Assembly (NCBI RefSeq): GCF_030269605.1
Contig: NZ_BSTQ01000004.1
Coordinates: 248,001 to 312,000, forward strand
Direction of reading: 5' to 3'
Origin: Lentzea sp. NBRC 105346
Lineage (GTDB): Bacteria; Actinomycetota; Actinomycetes; Mycobacteriales; Pseudonocardiaceae
Length of the DNA stretch: 64,000 nt
Part shown: piece by piece, positions 32,631-42,630 of the stretch
How positions within the stretch are numbered: position 1 is the stretch's first letter
Layout of the letters: every line of letters begins with the position of its first letter
The notes under the pieces: model-generated
What the model saw: the letters and a program-made list of their open reading frames with translations, nothing else
What the model was told of the DNA's origin: nothing
Database searches by the model: none
Translations under genes and position numbers: made by a program

Positions 32631-34693
32631 GTTCAGCGTTGCGCGTTCTGCTGGTGTTCGAGACCGACCGGGGATGTGCGTGGGCGGTGCCGCAGGCCGA
32701 CGCGTTGCTGCAGCGGGGACACGAGGTGGTCGCGTTGCTGCCGCCCGGTGACGGCGATCTGCGGCACGTGCTCGCCGAGCGAGGTGTGTCCGTTGTGGAC
32801 AATCCGCTCGGCGTGCGGCCATCGATCGCCGGCGTTGTGCGGTTGCGGCGCACATTGCGGCAACTCGCGCCCGATGTACTGCTCCACCACCGGTTCACCT
32901 CGGCGCTCGCGATTCGGATCGCCGGTGCCGCGCTCGGGGTGGCGTGGGTGCGGATGGTCGCCGGGGCGAGCCACCTGGAGGCTCGATCGGCCCGAACCGT
33001 CGAACGGGTTCTCGCCCGGTTGGATTCGGTCACCGTGTGCGCGAACCGCTTCACGGCGCGGGCCTACCGGGCGATCGGCCGGCCGACCGGCCGGACTCCC
33101 ATCATCCCCTACGGGGTGGACACCCGGCTGTTCCGGCCGGTGGGGCCGGCGGAACGAGCCCAGGTCCGCGTCCGGCTCGGCGTCGCCGACGAGGACTTCG
33201 TCGTCATCATGGTCCCGCCGGCCCAGTTTGGCCACAAAGGATCGCACGAGGTGGTGCTGGCGGCGTGGCGCAGGTTCCGCGTCGAGCACCCCGGCAGCCA
33301 CCTGCTGCTCGTCGGCGCAGGTGAAGCGGGTGCCCGGCACCGGGCGAGGCACGCTGCGGCGATGCGGCCCGGTGAAGAGAAAACGGTGACCTGGCTGGAC
33401 ACCGTGGAGGACGTCCGTCCGTACTACGGTGCGGCCGACCTGAGCGTCTCTCCGTCGCGGTCCGGCTGCCACGGCAATGTGCTGGAGGCGAGCGCGATGG
33501 GTGTGCCCAGCGTGGTCGGCGACGCCGGCGGCCTGCCGGAGGCGGTCGACCCCGCCGCGTGCTGGGTGATACCGGCGGACGACCCCGGCGCGCTCGCGAC
33601 CGCGCTGCACGAAGCCTGGGCGGAGCACCGGATCGGCGGCCTGTCCGAACGCGGGGAGGCCGTGCGCGACCGGGTCGTGCGGTGCTTCGACAGCACGCCG
33701 GCGGCGGAGGAACTGGCGGACGTGCTGGAGAGAAGCGCGGACCGTGGGCGGGTCAGCCTGTTCGCCGAGCAGAGGTGTGCCGGCGACTCCGAGGTCTACA
33801 GCGATCGGGTGCGCCTCTTCACGAGCCTCTCGGCGATCGTGCGCAAGGTGCTGCGGGCACGCGTGATCGTGGTGCGGCAGCCGGGCGCGATCGGCGTCGT
33901 GGCCGCGACCGTGTGCAAACTGTTGCGCCGCGAGTATTTCGCCGAGGTCGTCGGCGACCCGGCCGACGTGCCGACCACAGGCCTGCTCGGGCGGACGCTG
34001 GCACGTGCGCTGATGCGCCGGGTCGTGCGAGAGGCGTCGGCGGTGCGGTACATCCCGGACGGCCTGTTGCAGCGCCGCTACCCGGCGGCTCCGGGACGTT
34101 TCACCACGGGCGTGCCCGACGCGCAGGTGTGCCGCACCGAGGCGCGGGACTGGCGTCCCGCGCCGCACCAGATCATCGCGATCGGTGACCAGGACCGGCC
34201 GCACCACGGGCACGACGTGCTGCTCCGTGCCGTGCGCAGGTTGCTGGACGACGACCTCGACGTGCGGGTGGTGCTGGTCGGTGGCGGCAGGAGACGCGAT
34301 GGTCTGATCGCGCTCGCCGGGAAACTGGGCCTCGCCGACCACGCCCACTTCACCGGACCACTGCCCTACGGCGAGGTCGTCGCCGGGCTGCTGAACTCCG
34401 CCGACCTCTTCGTGGCGCCGTGCGCGGCGGGAACGGCGCACTCGTTGATGACGGCGATGGCGTACGCGTTGCCCGCGGTGGGCACGTGCGCGGGCGGCAT
34501 CCCGGACCTGCTCGAACCGGACTGCCTGGTGCCGCCGGGCGATGACGCGGCACTCGCGACGGCCGTGCGGCGGTTGCTGACGGACAAACGGGCGTGGGAA
34601 CAGCAGTCCCGCCGCAACCTCGAGGCCGCCCGCGCGTCCGGCGGCCTGCCCGAGTGGCTGTCCATGACCACGACCTGGGAAAGGACGACATGA
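32627..34693 (+). CDS. Fused double glycosyltransferase (two GT4-type modules)
   Basis: 688 residues, roughly twice a single GT-B enzyme. Module 1 (about 1-370) has PYGVDTRLFRPVG, a nucleotide-sugar region LLLVGAGEAG and the donor motif SPSRSGCHGNVLEASAMGVP. Module 2 (about 375-688) repeats the plan with IIAIGDQDRPHHGHDVLLRA, VVLVGGGRRRDGL and CAAGTAHSLMTAMAYALPAV; the usual E-x7-E motif is altered (H/M in place of the first Glu). There is no stop or frame change between modules. It may add two successive sugars or keep one module as a non-catalytic partner. Coupled to both neighbours by ATGA. Confidence 0.87.
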   Translation: MSSALRVLLVFETDRGCAWAVPQADALLQRGHEVVALLPPGDGDLRHVLAERGVSVVDNPLGVRPSIAGVVRLRRTLRQLAPDVLLHHRFTSALAIRIAGAALGVAWVRMVAGASHLEARSARTVERVLARLDSVTVCANRFTARAYRAIGRPTGRTPIIPYGVDTRLFRPVGPAERAQVRVRLGVADEDFVVIMVPPAQFGHKGSHEVVLAAWRRFRVEHPGSHLLLVGAGEAGARHRARHAAAMRPGEEKTVTWLDTVEDVRPYYGAADLSVSPSRSGCHGNVLEASAMGVPSVVGDAGGLPEAVDPAACWVIPADDPGALATALHEAWAEHRIGGLSERGEAVRDRVVRCFDSTPAAEELADVLERSADRGRVSLFAEQRCAGDSEVYSDRVRLFTSLSAIVRKVLRARVIVVRQPGAIGVVAATVCKLLRREYFAEVVGDPADVPTTGLLGRTLARALMRRVVREASAVRYIPDGLLQRRYPAAPGRFTTGVPDAQVCRTEARDWRPAPHQIIAIGDQDRPHHGHDVLLRAVRRLLDDDLDVRVVLVGGGRRRDGLIALAGKLGLADHAHFTGPLPYGEVVAGLLNSADLFVAPCAAGTAHSLMTAMAYALPAVGTCAGGIPDLLEPDCLVPPGDDAALATAVRRLLTDKRAWEQQSRRNLEAARASGGLPEWLSMTTTWERTT

Positions 34694-35784
34694 CAACTCC
34701 CATCAAAGTGGTGCACGTGTTCGGCACACTCGACCGCGGCGGTTCCCAGATGATCGCGCTGAGGCGGTGCCGGGGCATTCCCCCTGAGCGGGTGCACCAG
34801 GTCTTCGTGACGATCGGCGCGCACGAGGGCATGCTGGCGCCCGAGTTCCGGGAAACGGGCGCCGACGTCGTCAGGTGCTCGTTCAGTCCCAAGTGGACTT
34901 TCTCGCTCCGGCTGTTTCGCCTGCTGCGTGCGCTGCGGCCGGACGTGATCGAGTCGCATGTGGACCTCAGGGGTGGCCTGGTCCTCGCGGTTGCCGCCGC
35001 CGCGGGCGTCCGGGTGCGGATCGCCAGGATGCGGGGCGACGGGGACGGGCAGCCCGACAGGCCGCTGCACCGGTTGCGGCGCAAGCTGTTGCGCGAGTTG
35101 ATGTGCAACTCGGCCACCAGCGTCATCGGCGTGACCCGCGCCGCGCTGGCGTTCGCGGATCCACCCCCGCACGACTACCGGTACCGCGTGGAGCCGGACC
35201 AGGTCGACGTCGACCGGTTCGCCTCGATGCGCCGCGCCGTCCGGGATCGCTGCGCCGGGCCGGTGATGACCCACATCGGGCGCGCCACACCGGAGAAGAA
35301 CCGCGCGTTCCTGCTCGGCGTGCACGCCGAGGCACGGCGGTTCCGCCCCGACGTGCGGCTGACGCTGGTGGGACCCGGTGGGATCGAGGACCTCGTTTCG
35401 GTGGAGCCTCGGGTTACGTCCGATCCCACGGTGCGCCTGCTCGGGCCGACCGACCACGTGGACGAGGTGCTGGCCAGGACCGACGTGATGCTGCTGCCGT
35501 CACGGCGGGAGGGACTCCCGAACGTGGTGCTGGAGGCGCTCGCGGCGGGGGTGCCCGTGCTGGCGTCCGACCTCCCCGGCCTGCGCGAGCTCGCGGCTCG
35601 GGTGCAGGGACTGCACCTGCTGCCGCTCGCGGCGGGGCCACAGGTGTGGGCGGAACGCGCGCTCGAGCTGGCGGGCACGCCGGACTCGGAGCGCGACCTG
35701 ATCAGCGAGGCGATCCGTTGTTCACCGTATGCCCTGTCGCCGGGCGACCAGTCGTGGAAGGCGATGTGGTCGGCGCGGCGGTGA
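34690..35784 (+). CDS. Glycosyltransferase family 4 protein
   Basis: 364 residues, cytoplasmic GT-B fold. The N-terminal domain opens VVHVFGTLDRGGSQM, typical of GT4 acceptor domains. The donor domain has THIGRATPEKNRAFLL, LTLVGPGG and the retaining-GT signature SRREGLPNVVLEALAAGVPV with the E-x7-E pair. Its ATG overlaps the previous stop. Last gene of the four-gene glycan operon, followed by a terminator. Product likely an exopolysaccharide or surface-protein glycan; acceptor unknown. Confidence 0.92.
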   Translation: MTTPIKVVHVFGTLDRGGSQMIALRRCRGIPPERVHQVFVTIGAHEGMLAPEFRETGADVVRCSFSPKWTFSLRLFRLLRALRPDVIESHVDLRGGLVLAVAAAAGVRVRIARMRGDGDGQPDRPLHRLRRKLLRELMCNSATSVIGVTRAALAFADPPPHDYRYRVEPDQVDVDRFASMRRAVRDRCAGPVMTHIGRATPEKNRAFLLGVHAEARRFRPDVRLTLVGPGGIEDLVSVEPRVTSDPTVRLLGPTDHVDEVLARTDVMLLPSRREGLPNVVLEALAAGVPVLASDLPGLRELAARVQGLHLLPLAAGPQVWAERALELAGTPDSERDLISEAIRCSPYALSPGDQSWKAMWSARR

Positions 35785-35797
35785 GCCGCTTCTTGGC

Positions 35798-35832
35798 GTG
35801 GCGCCGCCCGACGAGGGGCCGGGCGGCGCCAC
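35798..35832. terminator. Hairpin terminator after glycan operon
   Basis: A perfect 13-bp GC-rich stem (35798-35810 with 35820-35832) around a 9-base loop lies between the convergent glycosyltransferase and 159-residue protein genes. Confidence 0.75.
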
Positions 35833-35873
35833 ACCCGCGCTTCGGCACACACCGAAGGAGCGCGCCGTAGCTG

Positions 35874-36353
35874 TCAGGACCGGAGCGCGTGCCTGGCCGA
35901 GCCGGTACCGGGTGCGCAGAGCCGCCACGCGATCTCCAGTGAGGTGTCCAGGCAGCGGTGCAGTCGCCAGGGCGCGCCGGACGTCAACCGGGTCCGCTCG
36001 CCGGACACGGTGAGGTGGGTGCTTTCCGTTGTGCGGTCGCAAAAGGCGATTCGCAGTGCCTGGTCGCTGTCGCGCCGCGCTTCGCCGACGGTCATTCCGC
36101 AGAGCCGGGACAGGACTTCGAGGTGGTGTGTCGCTATCCGTCTACTGCCACCGGACAGCCCTAGTCGCCAACGGTGGCCCCGGTCGAGGAACGCGCACAC
36201 CTCGGTGTCGACGAAGCGCAGGCTCCAGTGCGTGTCCAGGTCGAGCCGCAGTTCGTAGTCCCGTTCGTCGCTGTAGAAGACGAGGAAAGGGGTGCGCAGC
36301 CGCTCACCGACCTCGACCACGAAGGTGCCCGCCAATTCCGCTGGATCAGCCAT
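35874..36353 (-). CDS. Hypothetical protein, 159 residues
   Basis: No family recognised. It starts MADPAELAGTFVVEVGERLR (a GTG one codon earlier is also possible) and looks like a soluble alpha/beta protein. Internal sections are DYELRLDLDTHWSLRFVDTE and LSRLCGMTVGEARRDSDQAL, with three Cys and many Arg. It is convergent with the glycan operon and divergent from the giant DUF11 gene (139 bp gap), so it could share that promoter region. Confidence 0.6.
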   Translation of the reverse strand: MADPAELAGTFVVEVGERLRTPFLVFYSDERDYELRLDLDTHWSLRFVDTEVCAFLDRGHRWRLGLSGGSRRIATHHLEVLSRLCGMTVGEARRDSDQALRIAFCDRTTESTHLTVSGERTRLTSGAPWRLHRCLDTSLEIAWRLCAPGTGSARHALRS

Positions 36354-36492
36354 CACAGTGCGACATTCTTACCTTGTCGTGCCTGGTGAATCGCGCTGCT
36401 TCACACGAACTCGTGAGATCTGCGATTCGTCCGTCATCGGTTCCTGATTCGCGGTCTTCATCCGGAGAACCACGAGTGGATGGAGCGGATCG

Positions 36493-39400
36493 ATGACCTG
36501 GTGGACGCGGCTGACGGGAGTGTGCGCCGTGGCTGTGCTGCTCGCCACCGTGATCACACCGGCGTCGGTCATCGCGGCCGGCCAGGAAGCCAGGTCGGGC
36601 AACATCGCGAACACCCACATCCGGTCTCCGCAGACGTTCTTCGCCTACCTCGCACCCGGCCAGAACCTCGACGCGTCCTTCGTCAAGACCACCGACAACA
36701 CCGGTGCCTCCGTCCGCGACGTGACGATCACCGTGCGCAGGCCCGGCGCTGCGCCGCTCACCTGTCTGGTGCCCGACACGCTTCCGGTGGGCAGCGGATG
36801 TTACTTCCCGGACCTGACCGGCGGTGCCGGGATCTGGTCGGTCGACTTCGCCATGTCCTGCGCGCCCGCGACCTTCTGCAGCGGCGACAAGTTCGACTGG
36901 GACGTGACGGTGCAAAGCGGCGCCACTGACGTGCCGGGTCGCGTGTGGACGGAGAAGTACGCGCTGAACCAGGGCGCCACGGAGGTGCCGGTCGACCTCT
37001 CGTTCTGGTACCAGAGCGAGTTCGGCTACACCTACCAGGGCAACTACCGGCAGTACAACGGAATCGACTCCACGGTCGCGGCGGACAACTTCGGCGTCGT
37101 CCAGACCGGAACGTGCACGCCCGCGTACCAGAGCAGCGCCAACCTGCAGGTGGCCGGAGGCACGTGCGGCGGCGTCTTCAAGGTGTTCTTCGAACCGCCC
37201 GCCAACGATCTCCCGGTGTCGGCGACGCGCTGGGACGGCGCCACCGACTGGATCAAGCCGCCCGTCGCGCCCGATCCGACGATCACCAACGCGACGTTCA
37301 CACCCGATGCGCCGGGATCACGGTCGGGCGCGCTCACGTTCGACCTCAACGACTACAGCGGTGCCTTCAGGGTGACCGTGGACGCCAACGACGACGGCGA
37401 CGTCTCCGATCCCGTCGACCGCACGATTCCGGTCACCGCGGCCGAAGGGCCGGTGTCCGTGCCCTTCGACGGGCGAGACGGCACGGGAGCGCCCATCCCG
37501 TCGAGCCGGTCGGTGTCGTTCCAGGTGATCGTGGACCGCATCGCCGAGATCCACTTCACCAACGCCGACGTCGAGTTGCGCGGCGGCATCGAGGTGACCA
37601 GGCTCAACGGCCCGCTCGCCGGCCGGAAGACGTTGTACTGGAACGACACCGGGTTCACCTATCCCGACCCTGGCAGGTGCAGCACTACGCCGGTCCTCGA
37701 CGGCCGGGCCGGGATGGACAGCACCGGTGGCGTGCACGGCTGGGATCTCGGCACCTGCGGCAGCGTCGGCGGCGCGAACGGGACCGATGGCGGCTGGGGC
37801 AACAACCGGGTGATCGACGACTGGACGTATGTGCCCGTGCTGGTCGCGCAGACGGTGCGCCTGCCCGGCCACGACGTGCGCATCACCAAGACGGCGAGCG
37901 CGCCGACCGCGCGGCCCGGCGACGTGATCACCTACACGATCACGGTCGAGAACGCCGGTTCCTTCACCTACACCGCCGCCGATCCGGTGGTGGTGAACGA
38001 CGATCTGATCGGCGTACTGGACGACGCGATGGTGACGGGCATCCCGTCGGCCACGACCGGCACCGTCGTGTACAACTCGCCGGTCGTGTCGTGGGCCGGT
38101 GCGATGGCGCCCGGCGACAAGGCGACGATCACCTACTCGGTCCGGGTGAACCAGCCGGACAACGGCGACCGGACGCTCGTCAACGCGGTCACGTCGGACA
38201 CACCGGGGGCCAACTGCTTCACGGGAGCGACCGATCCGGCGTGCGTCACAACCGTCCGGGTGCCCGCACTCAAGATCACCAAGACCGCCGACCGCGCCGA
38301 GTACCACCCCGGCGACACCGTGGGGTACACCATCACGATCGCCAACGACGGCGAGATTCCCTTCACCGCGGCCGATCCGGCGTCGTTCATCGACGACCTC
38401 ACCGACGTGCTCGACGACGCGGTGTTCACAGTGGACGATGTGACGGCCTCCAGCGGGACGGTCGGCTACACCTCACCCATCCTGTCGTGGTCCGGTCCGC
38501 TGGCGGTCGGCGAGTCCGCCACGGTGAGCTACATCGTCAATGCGAGCGAGCCGGACTACGGCAACGGCGTCATGCGCAACGTCGTCACCGGATCGCCCGG
38601 CGCGGCGATCAACTGCGTGGTGTGCGACGTGACGCTCGAGTCGCGCGTGGTTTCGTTGAGCAAGAACGTCGTGTCCACCACACCGAACGCCGACGGGTCG
38701 TTCACGATCGTCTACGACGTCACCGTCACGGGCGCCGGTTCGGCTCCCTCCACCTATGACCTCTCCGACGAGCTGCGGTTCGGTGCGGGCGTGACGGTGC
38801 AGGCGACCGATGTGATCGACCTGAGCGGCGACACCGTGAACGTCGGCTGGAACGGCGGCACCACGACGAGTGTCGTGACCGGCGTGAGCATCGACCCCGG
38901 CGAGAGCGACGTGTACCGGATGACGGTGACCGCCACTCCCGGCCCGGCCACGACCGGCGCCGCGACCGACTGCGCCACCGACACCGGTGAGACCGGCACG
39001 GGTTTCCGCAACACCGCGACCGTCACCGGCACCGGGGGCGAGGTGACCGCGCAGGCCTGCGCCCCGATTCCCCGGCTGGTGTTGAAAAAGCTCGTGCGAC
39101 CGTTGCAGCACAACGGCGACGGGACCTACACGGTCACGTACCGGATCGACGTGGTGAACCTCGGGTCCGCTCCGGCCACCTACGACCTGACCGAGGCGTT
39201 GCGGTTCGGCACCGGTCTCTCCGCCACCGGCACCACGCTGGCCGCGAACCCGGCCTGGGACGGCGGGTCCACCCCGGCCGTCGTCACCGGCAGGGACATC
39301 CAGCCGGACGAGACGCACACCTATTTCGCCACGGTCGTCGCGACCGTGGATCCGGCGACGGCCGCCGCGGCCACCGACTGCACGCTCGATTCCGGCGAGA

Positions 39401-42120
39401 CCGGCACCGGCTTCCTCGGCACGGCAACGCTCACGAGCGCGGGGCAGATCCTGACGAAGGACGCGTGCGTGGCGGCGCCGAACGTCGTGATCACCAAGCA
39501 GCCGGTCGGAGATCCGGTGCCGGGTAACGATGGCACGTTCACCCAGGTCTACGACATCACCGTGACCGACGTCGGTGCCGGCGCGACCAGGTATGACCTC
39601 GTGGACGAGCTGCGCTTCGGTGCGGGGGCCGAGGTGCGGGCGGCGTCGATGACGAACACCGCGCCGGGCACGGTGCCCGTCAACCCGTCCTGGGACGGTA
39701 CGACGAACCTTTTCGCCGCGACCGCGATCACCATCGGCGGGGGCGTCTCGCACACCTATCGCGTCACCGCGACCGTCGCCCCGGATCCCCATGTGACCAC
39801 CGGCGCCGCCGCGGACTGCGTCGTCGATGCAGGTGAGACGGGTACGGGTTTCCGCAACGTCGCGACCGCCACCCAGAACGGCAAAGCTTTGGAGGCCGAC
39901 GCATGCACCGCGCCACCGGCCATCACGGTCGCCAAGAAGGTGACCGGCAGCGTGCAGAACGGCGACGGCACCCACACCGTCACCTACGAGGTCACCGTCG
40001 CCAACGGCGGTGCGGGCGACGGGAGCTACGACCTCGCCGACAGCCTGGAATACGGCGACGGTGTCACCGTCACCGTCGCGGGGGTGGCCGGGCCCGCGGG
40101 CACCAGCACCGCGTGGAACGGCGAGACCGATCCCATGCTGGCCGCCGACGTGCCGATCGGCGGCAACACCAGCCACGCCTACGTGATCACCGTGACGTCC
40201 GCCCCACCCGAGAACCCCGTTGCGGGCACACTCGACTGCACGCTCGATCCCGGTGAGAGCGGAACGGGAGCCCGCAACACCGCCACGCTGATGAGCAACG
40301 GTGTCAGCGACGTCGCGACCGCGTGTGCCGCGTTCCCGGACCTTTCGATCACGAAGCGCGTGCGGTCCGGTTCGCCGGTGTTCAACGGGGACGGCACCTA
40401 CACGGTTCACTACGAGATCGACGTCACCAATGCCGGAGCCGAGGCGACGACCTACGACCTGACCGACGAACTGTTGCCCGGCAACGGGATCGCCGTCGTC
40501 TCGGCGACGTCGTCGGCGAACCCGTTGTGGAACGGCGCCGGCGTACAGAACGTCGCGACCGGCGTCGGTATCGCCGCGGGTGCGACCAACACGTATCTCC
40601 TCACCGTCACCTACACGGTCGATCCCACCGCCGCGTCGAGCGAGTCCATGGACTGCGTGCTGGACAACGGTGAGGAGGGCACGGGATTCCTCGGCCGGGC
40701 GGCCGCCGTCAGCAACGGGGTCGAGCGGCGGGCGGAGGCCTGCGCGGAGGCGACGCTGCTGTCGATCACGCAGAAGCTGGCGGAGCCCGTGCGGCCCAAC
40801 GGGAACGGCTCCTACACCGCGGTCTACGACATCACGGTGACCAACGCCGGCGCGGGCGCGGCGACCTACGACCTCACCGACCGGTTGCGGTTCGGTGAGG
40901 GGGTGCGGATCGACTCCGTGCAGGCGAGCGCACTCGACGACGCGCCGATGCCGAGCGGCTCGTGGGATGGCCGGGCCAACGATCGATTGCTGGATGACGC
41001 CCTGATCGCGGGCGAGGACGAGCACGTCTACCGCGTCACGGCGATTGTGACACCGTTGGGTACCGGGAAGGCGACCGACTGCGTCCTGGACCCCGGCGAG
41101 ACCGGGACCGGACTGCGCAACGTCGCCACGCTCACGAGCAACGGGATCGAGCAGGAAGCCGTTGCGTGTGAAGGCGTTCCCGCCGTCTCGGTGCGGAAGG
41201 ACGTCGAGCGGGTGTCGCCACGCGGGGGCGGCGAGTACGCGATCGACTATCGGATCACCGTGGCGAACGACGGCGCGACCGGCACTTCGTACAGCCTGCA
41301 CGACACCCTGCGGTTCGGTACGGGCACCGTTGTCGAGTCGGCTGCGATCGCCGGAGTGTCCGGTTGGGACGGACGGCTGACCACGTTGGTAGGCGCGGAC
41401 ATCCCGTTGGGTGCGGGCGAGCACCACACCTATACCGTGTCGGTCGTGGCCGCTCCACCCGCGGACGCCCGTGCCGACGCGTTCGACTGCGCGCTCGCCC
41501 AGGACGAGGAAGGAACCGGGACGCTGAACACCGCCGCGGTGGTGGTCAACGGGGTCACGACCACGGCCAACGCCTGCGCACCCTTTCCCGGCGTGACGGT
41601 GACCAAGGCCGTACTGCCCGGTTCCCCCGAGATCGGACCGGACGGCGAGGTCGTCGTCGGTTATCGGATCACCGTGACGAACAACGGAACCGTGGACACG
41701 GCTTACGACCTGGACGACGAGTTGCGGTTCAGTGACGGCGACACGATCACCCGCGCCACCGCGGAGCGGAGCGCAGGTGCCGCGTCCATGAATGCTGGCT
41801 GGAACGGGCGCACCGACCGGCGGGTCGCGAGCGAGGTCCCGCTGGCGGCCGGCGGCGTCGACACCTACATCGTTTCCGCGCACGTCAAGCGGGACAGCGC
41901 CCGGCCGGAGGTCATGGCCTGCGAGACCGGCGGCGGGTTGCGCAACGCGGCGGCGGTGACCGTCAACGGGACGCGGCGCAGCGCCGAGGCCTGTGCGCCG
42001 GCGCCGGCCGATTCCCTTGCGGTGACCGGGTTCGACGTCGGGCTGCTGGCCAGGCTCGGCGGTGTGCTGCTGCTTGGCGGGATCGTGCTGATGCTGGTCA
42101 CGCGCCGCCGCAAGGGCTGA
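36493..42120 (+). CDS. Giant DUF11-repeat surface protein with LAXTG sortase anchor
   Basis: 1875 residues. A signal peptide (about 1-30) precedes an N-terminal adhesin-like region of some 430 residues. About ten DUF11-type beta domains follow, starting near residues 463, 594, 720, 862, 998, 1144, 1284, 1424, 1566 and 1702. Each opens like ITKTA...GDxxTYTITVxNxG. The last eight carry a conserved Cys plus a GETGTGFRNxAT turn, suggesting intradomain disulfides. The C-terminus has LAVTG (1842-1846), a hydrophobic helix and RRRKG, a class E-type sortase signal. It would be covalently wall-attached, probably a fibrous adhesin. No sortase gene is in the window. Start ATG after GGAG. Confidence 0.92.
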   Translation: MTWWTRLTGVCAVAVLLATVITPASVIAAGQEARSGNIANTHIRSPQTFFAYLAPGQNLDASFVKTTDNTGASVRDVTITVRRPGAAPLTCLVPDTLPVGSGCYFPDLTGGAGIWSVDFAMSCAPATFCSGDKFDWDVTVQSGATDVPGRVWTEKYALNQGATEVPVDLSFWYQSEFGYTYQGNYRQYNGIDSTVAADNFGVVQTGTCTPAYQSSANLQVAGGTCGGVFKVFFEPPANDLPVSATRWDGATDWIKPPVAPDPTITNATFTPDAPGSRSGALTFDLNDYSGAFRVTVDANDDGDVSDPVDRTIPVTAAEGPVSVPFDGRDGTGAPIPSSRSVSFQVIVDRIAEIHFTNADVELRGGIEVTRLNGPLAGRKTLYWNDTGFTYPDPGRCSTTPVLDGRAGMDSTGGVHGWDLGTCGSVGGANGTDGGWGNNRVIDDWTYVPVLVAQTVRLPGHDVRITKTASAPTARPGDVITYTITVENAGSFTYTAADPVVVNDDLIGVLDDAMVTGIPSATTGTVVYNSPVVSWAGAMAPGDKATITYSVRVNQPDNGDRTLVNAVTSDTPGANCFTGATDPACVTTVRVPALKITKTADRAEYHPGDTVGYTITIANDGEIPFTAADPASFIDDLTDVLDDAVFTVDDVTASSGTVGYTSPILSWSGPLAVGESATVSYIVNASEPDYGNGVMRNVVTGSPGAAINCVVCDVTLESRVVSLSKNVVSTTPNADGSFTIVYDVTVTGAGSAPSTYDLSDELRFGAGVTVQATDVIDLSGDTVNVGWNGGTTTSVVTGVSIDPGESDVYRMTVTATPGPATTGAATDCATDTGETGTGFRNTATVTGTGGEVTAQACAPIPRLVLKKLVRPLQHNGDGTYTVTYRIDVVNLGSAPATYDLTEALRFGTGLSATGTTLAANPAWDGGSTPAVVTGRDIQPDETHTYFATVVATVDPATAAAATDCTLDSGETGTGFLGTATLTSAGQILTKDACVAAPNVVITKQPVGDPVPGNDGTFTQVYDITVTDVGAGATRYDLVDELRFGAGAEVRAASMTNTAPGTVPVNPSWDGTTNLFAATAITIGGGVSHTYRVTATVAPDPHVTTGAAADCVVDAGETGTGFRNVATATQNGKALEADACTAPPAITVAKKVTGSVQNGDGTHTVTYEVTVANGGAGDGSYDLADSLEYGDGVTVTVAGVAGPAGTSTAWNGETDPMLAADVPIGGNTSHAYVITVTSAPPENPVAGTLDCTLDPGESGTGARNTATLMSNGVSDVATACAAFPDLSITKRVRSGSPVFNGDGTYTVHYEIDVTNAGAEATTYDLTDELLPGNGIAVVSATSSANPLWNGAGVQNVATGVGIAAGATNTYLLTVTYTVDPTAASSESMDCVLDNGEEGTGFLGRAAAVSNGVERRAEACAEATLLSITQKLAEPVRPNGNGSYTAVYDITVTNAGAGAATYDLTDRLRFGEGVRIDSVQASALDDAPMPSGSWDGRANDRLLDDALIAGEDEHVYRVTAIVTPLGTGKATDCVLDPGETGTGLRNVATLTSNGIEQEAVACEGVPAVSVRKDVERVSPRGGGEYAIDYRITVANDGATGTSYSLHDTLRFGTGTVVESAAIAGVSGWDGRLTTLVGADIPLGAGEHHTYTVSVVAAPPADARADAFDCALAQDEEGTGTLNTAAVVVNGVTTTANACAPFPGVTVTKAVLPGSPEIGPDGEVVVGYRITVTNNGTVDTAYDLDDELRFSDGDTITRATAERSAGAASMNAGWNGRTDRRVASEVPLAAGGVDTYIVSAHVKRDSARPEVMACETGGGLRNAAAVTVNGTRRSAEACAPAPADSLAVTGFDVGLLARLGGVLLLGGIVLMLVTRRRKG

Positions 42121-42128
42121 CCGCGGTG

Positions 42129-42232
42129 GCTACGTGAGGTCCGGCTGGCGAACGTGGCGTTCAGGTACATCTATGTCCTCAGTCGTCACGTTCGCTACGT
42201 CGGCCGGCCCTCGCTACGTGAGGTCCGGCTGG
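42129..42232. repeat. 20-bp direct repeat flanking the truncated receiver gene end
   Basis: GCTACGTGAGGTCCGGCTGG occurs at 42129-42148 and 42213-42232, 84 bp apart. The second copy contains the stop of the receiver-only gene; the first lies just after the DUF11 gene. Confidence 0.85.
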
Positions 42233-42630
42233 ACGTAGTGACCGATCTCGATGGCAGCGCGGATCGCCTCGCGCAGGCAGTCGGCGTCGGTGTTCAGGCC
42301 GACGAGGCCGTGCACCCCGTGCAGCCGGGCCCAGGCCGCGGCCACCGCGGTGCGCGACTGCCTGCGCAGCAACGCGACGACGACCAGCGTGGGGAACATG
42401 GACGTCAGCAGCAGCGACATGTCCCACCGCGGGTCGTCGGCCGAGTCGACCAGCAACACGTCCGGGCATTCGTTGTGGCACAGATGGATCGCGGAGTCCG
42501 CGTCCGGTGCCGAGCCACGCCACGTCAGCTCCGGACTTTCCCTGATCACCTGGGCGACCCCTCGTTCCAGCGACGGCTGGGAGCTGACGAGGGCGACGCG
42601 CAACACACGCGTCGGCACACTGCTGATCAC
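42214..42630 (-). CDS. Receiver-only paralogue of the LuxR regulators (HTH missing)
   Basis: 138 residues from a GTG with AGGAGG upstream. It aligns with the receiver halves of the proteins at 27386 and 43291: LRVALVSSQPSLERGVAQVI, CPDVLLVDSADDPRWDMSLL, ARLHGVHGLVGLN. Unlike them, it keeps an Asp at the phosphorylation position (LLVDS), though the acidic pair is absent. The frame stops right where the linker to the HTH would begin, inside a 20-bp direct repeat. It may be a deletion derivative or a working single-domain antagonist of the full-length paralogues. Confidence 0.72.
   Translation of the reverse strand: MISSVPTRVLRVALVSSQPSLERGVAQVIRESPELTWRGSAPDADSAIHLCHNECPDVLLVDSADDPRWDMSLLLTSMFPTLVVVALLRRQSRTAVAAAWARLHGVHGLVGLNTDADCLREAIRAAIEIGHYVQPDLT

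Noticed and set aside
38473-41883. A 1136-codon open frame antisense to the DUF11 gene
   Set aside because: Its periodic composition mirrors the DUF11 repeats and it shows no signal, motif or family; the sense frame is unambiguous.
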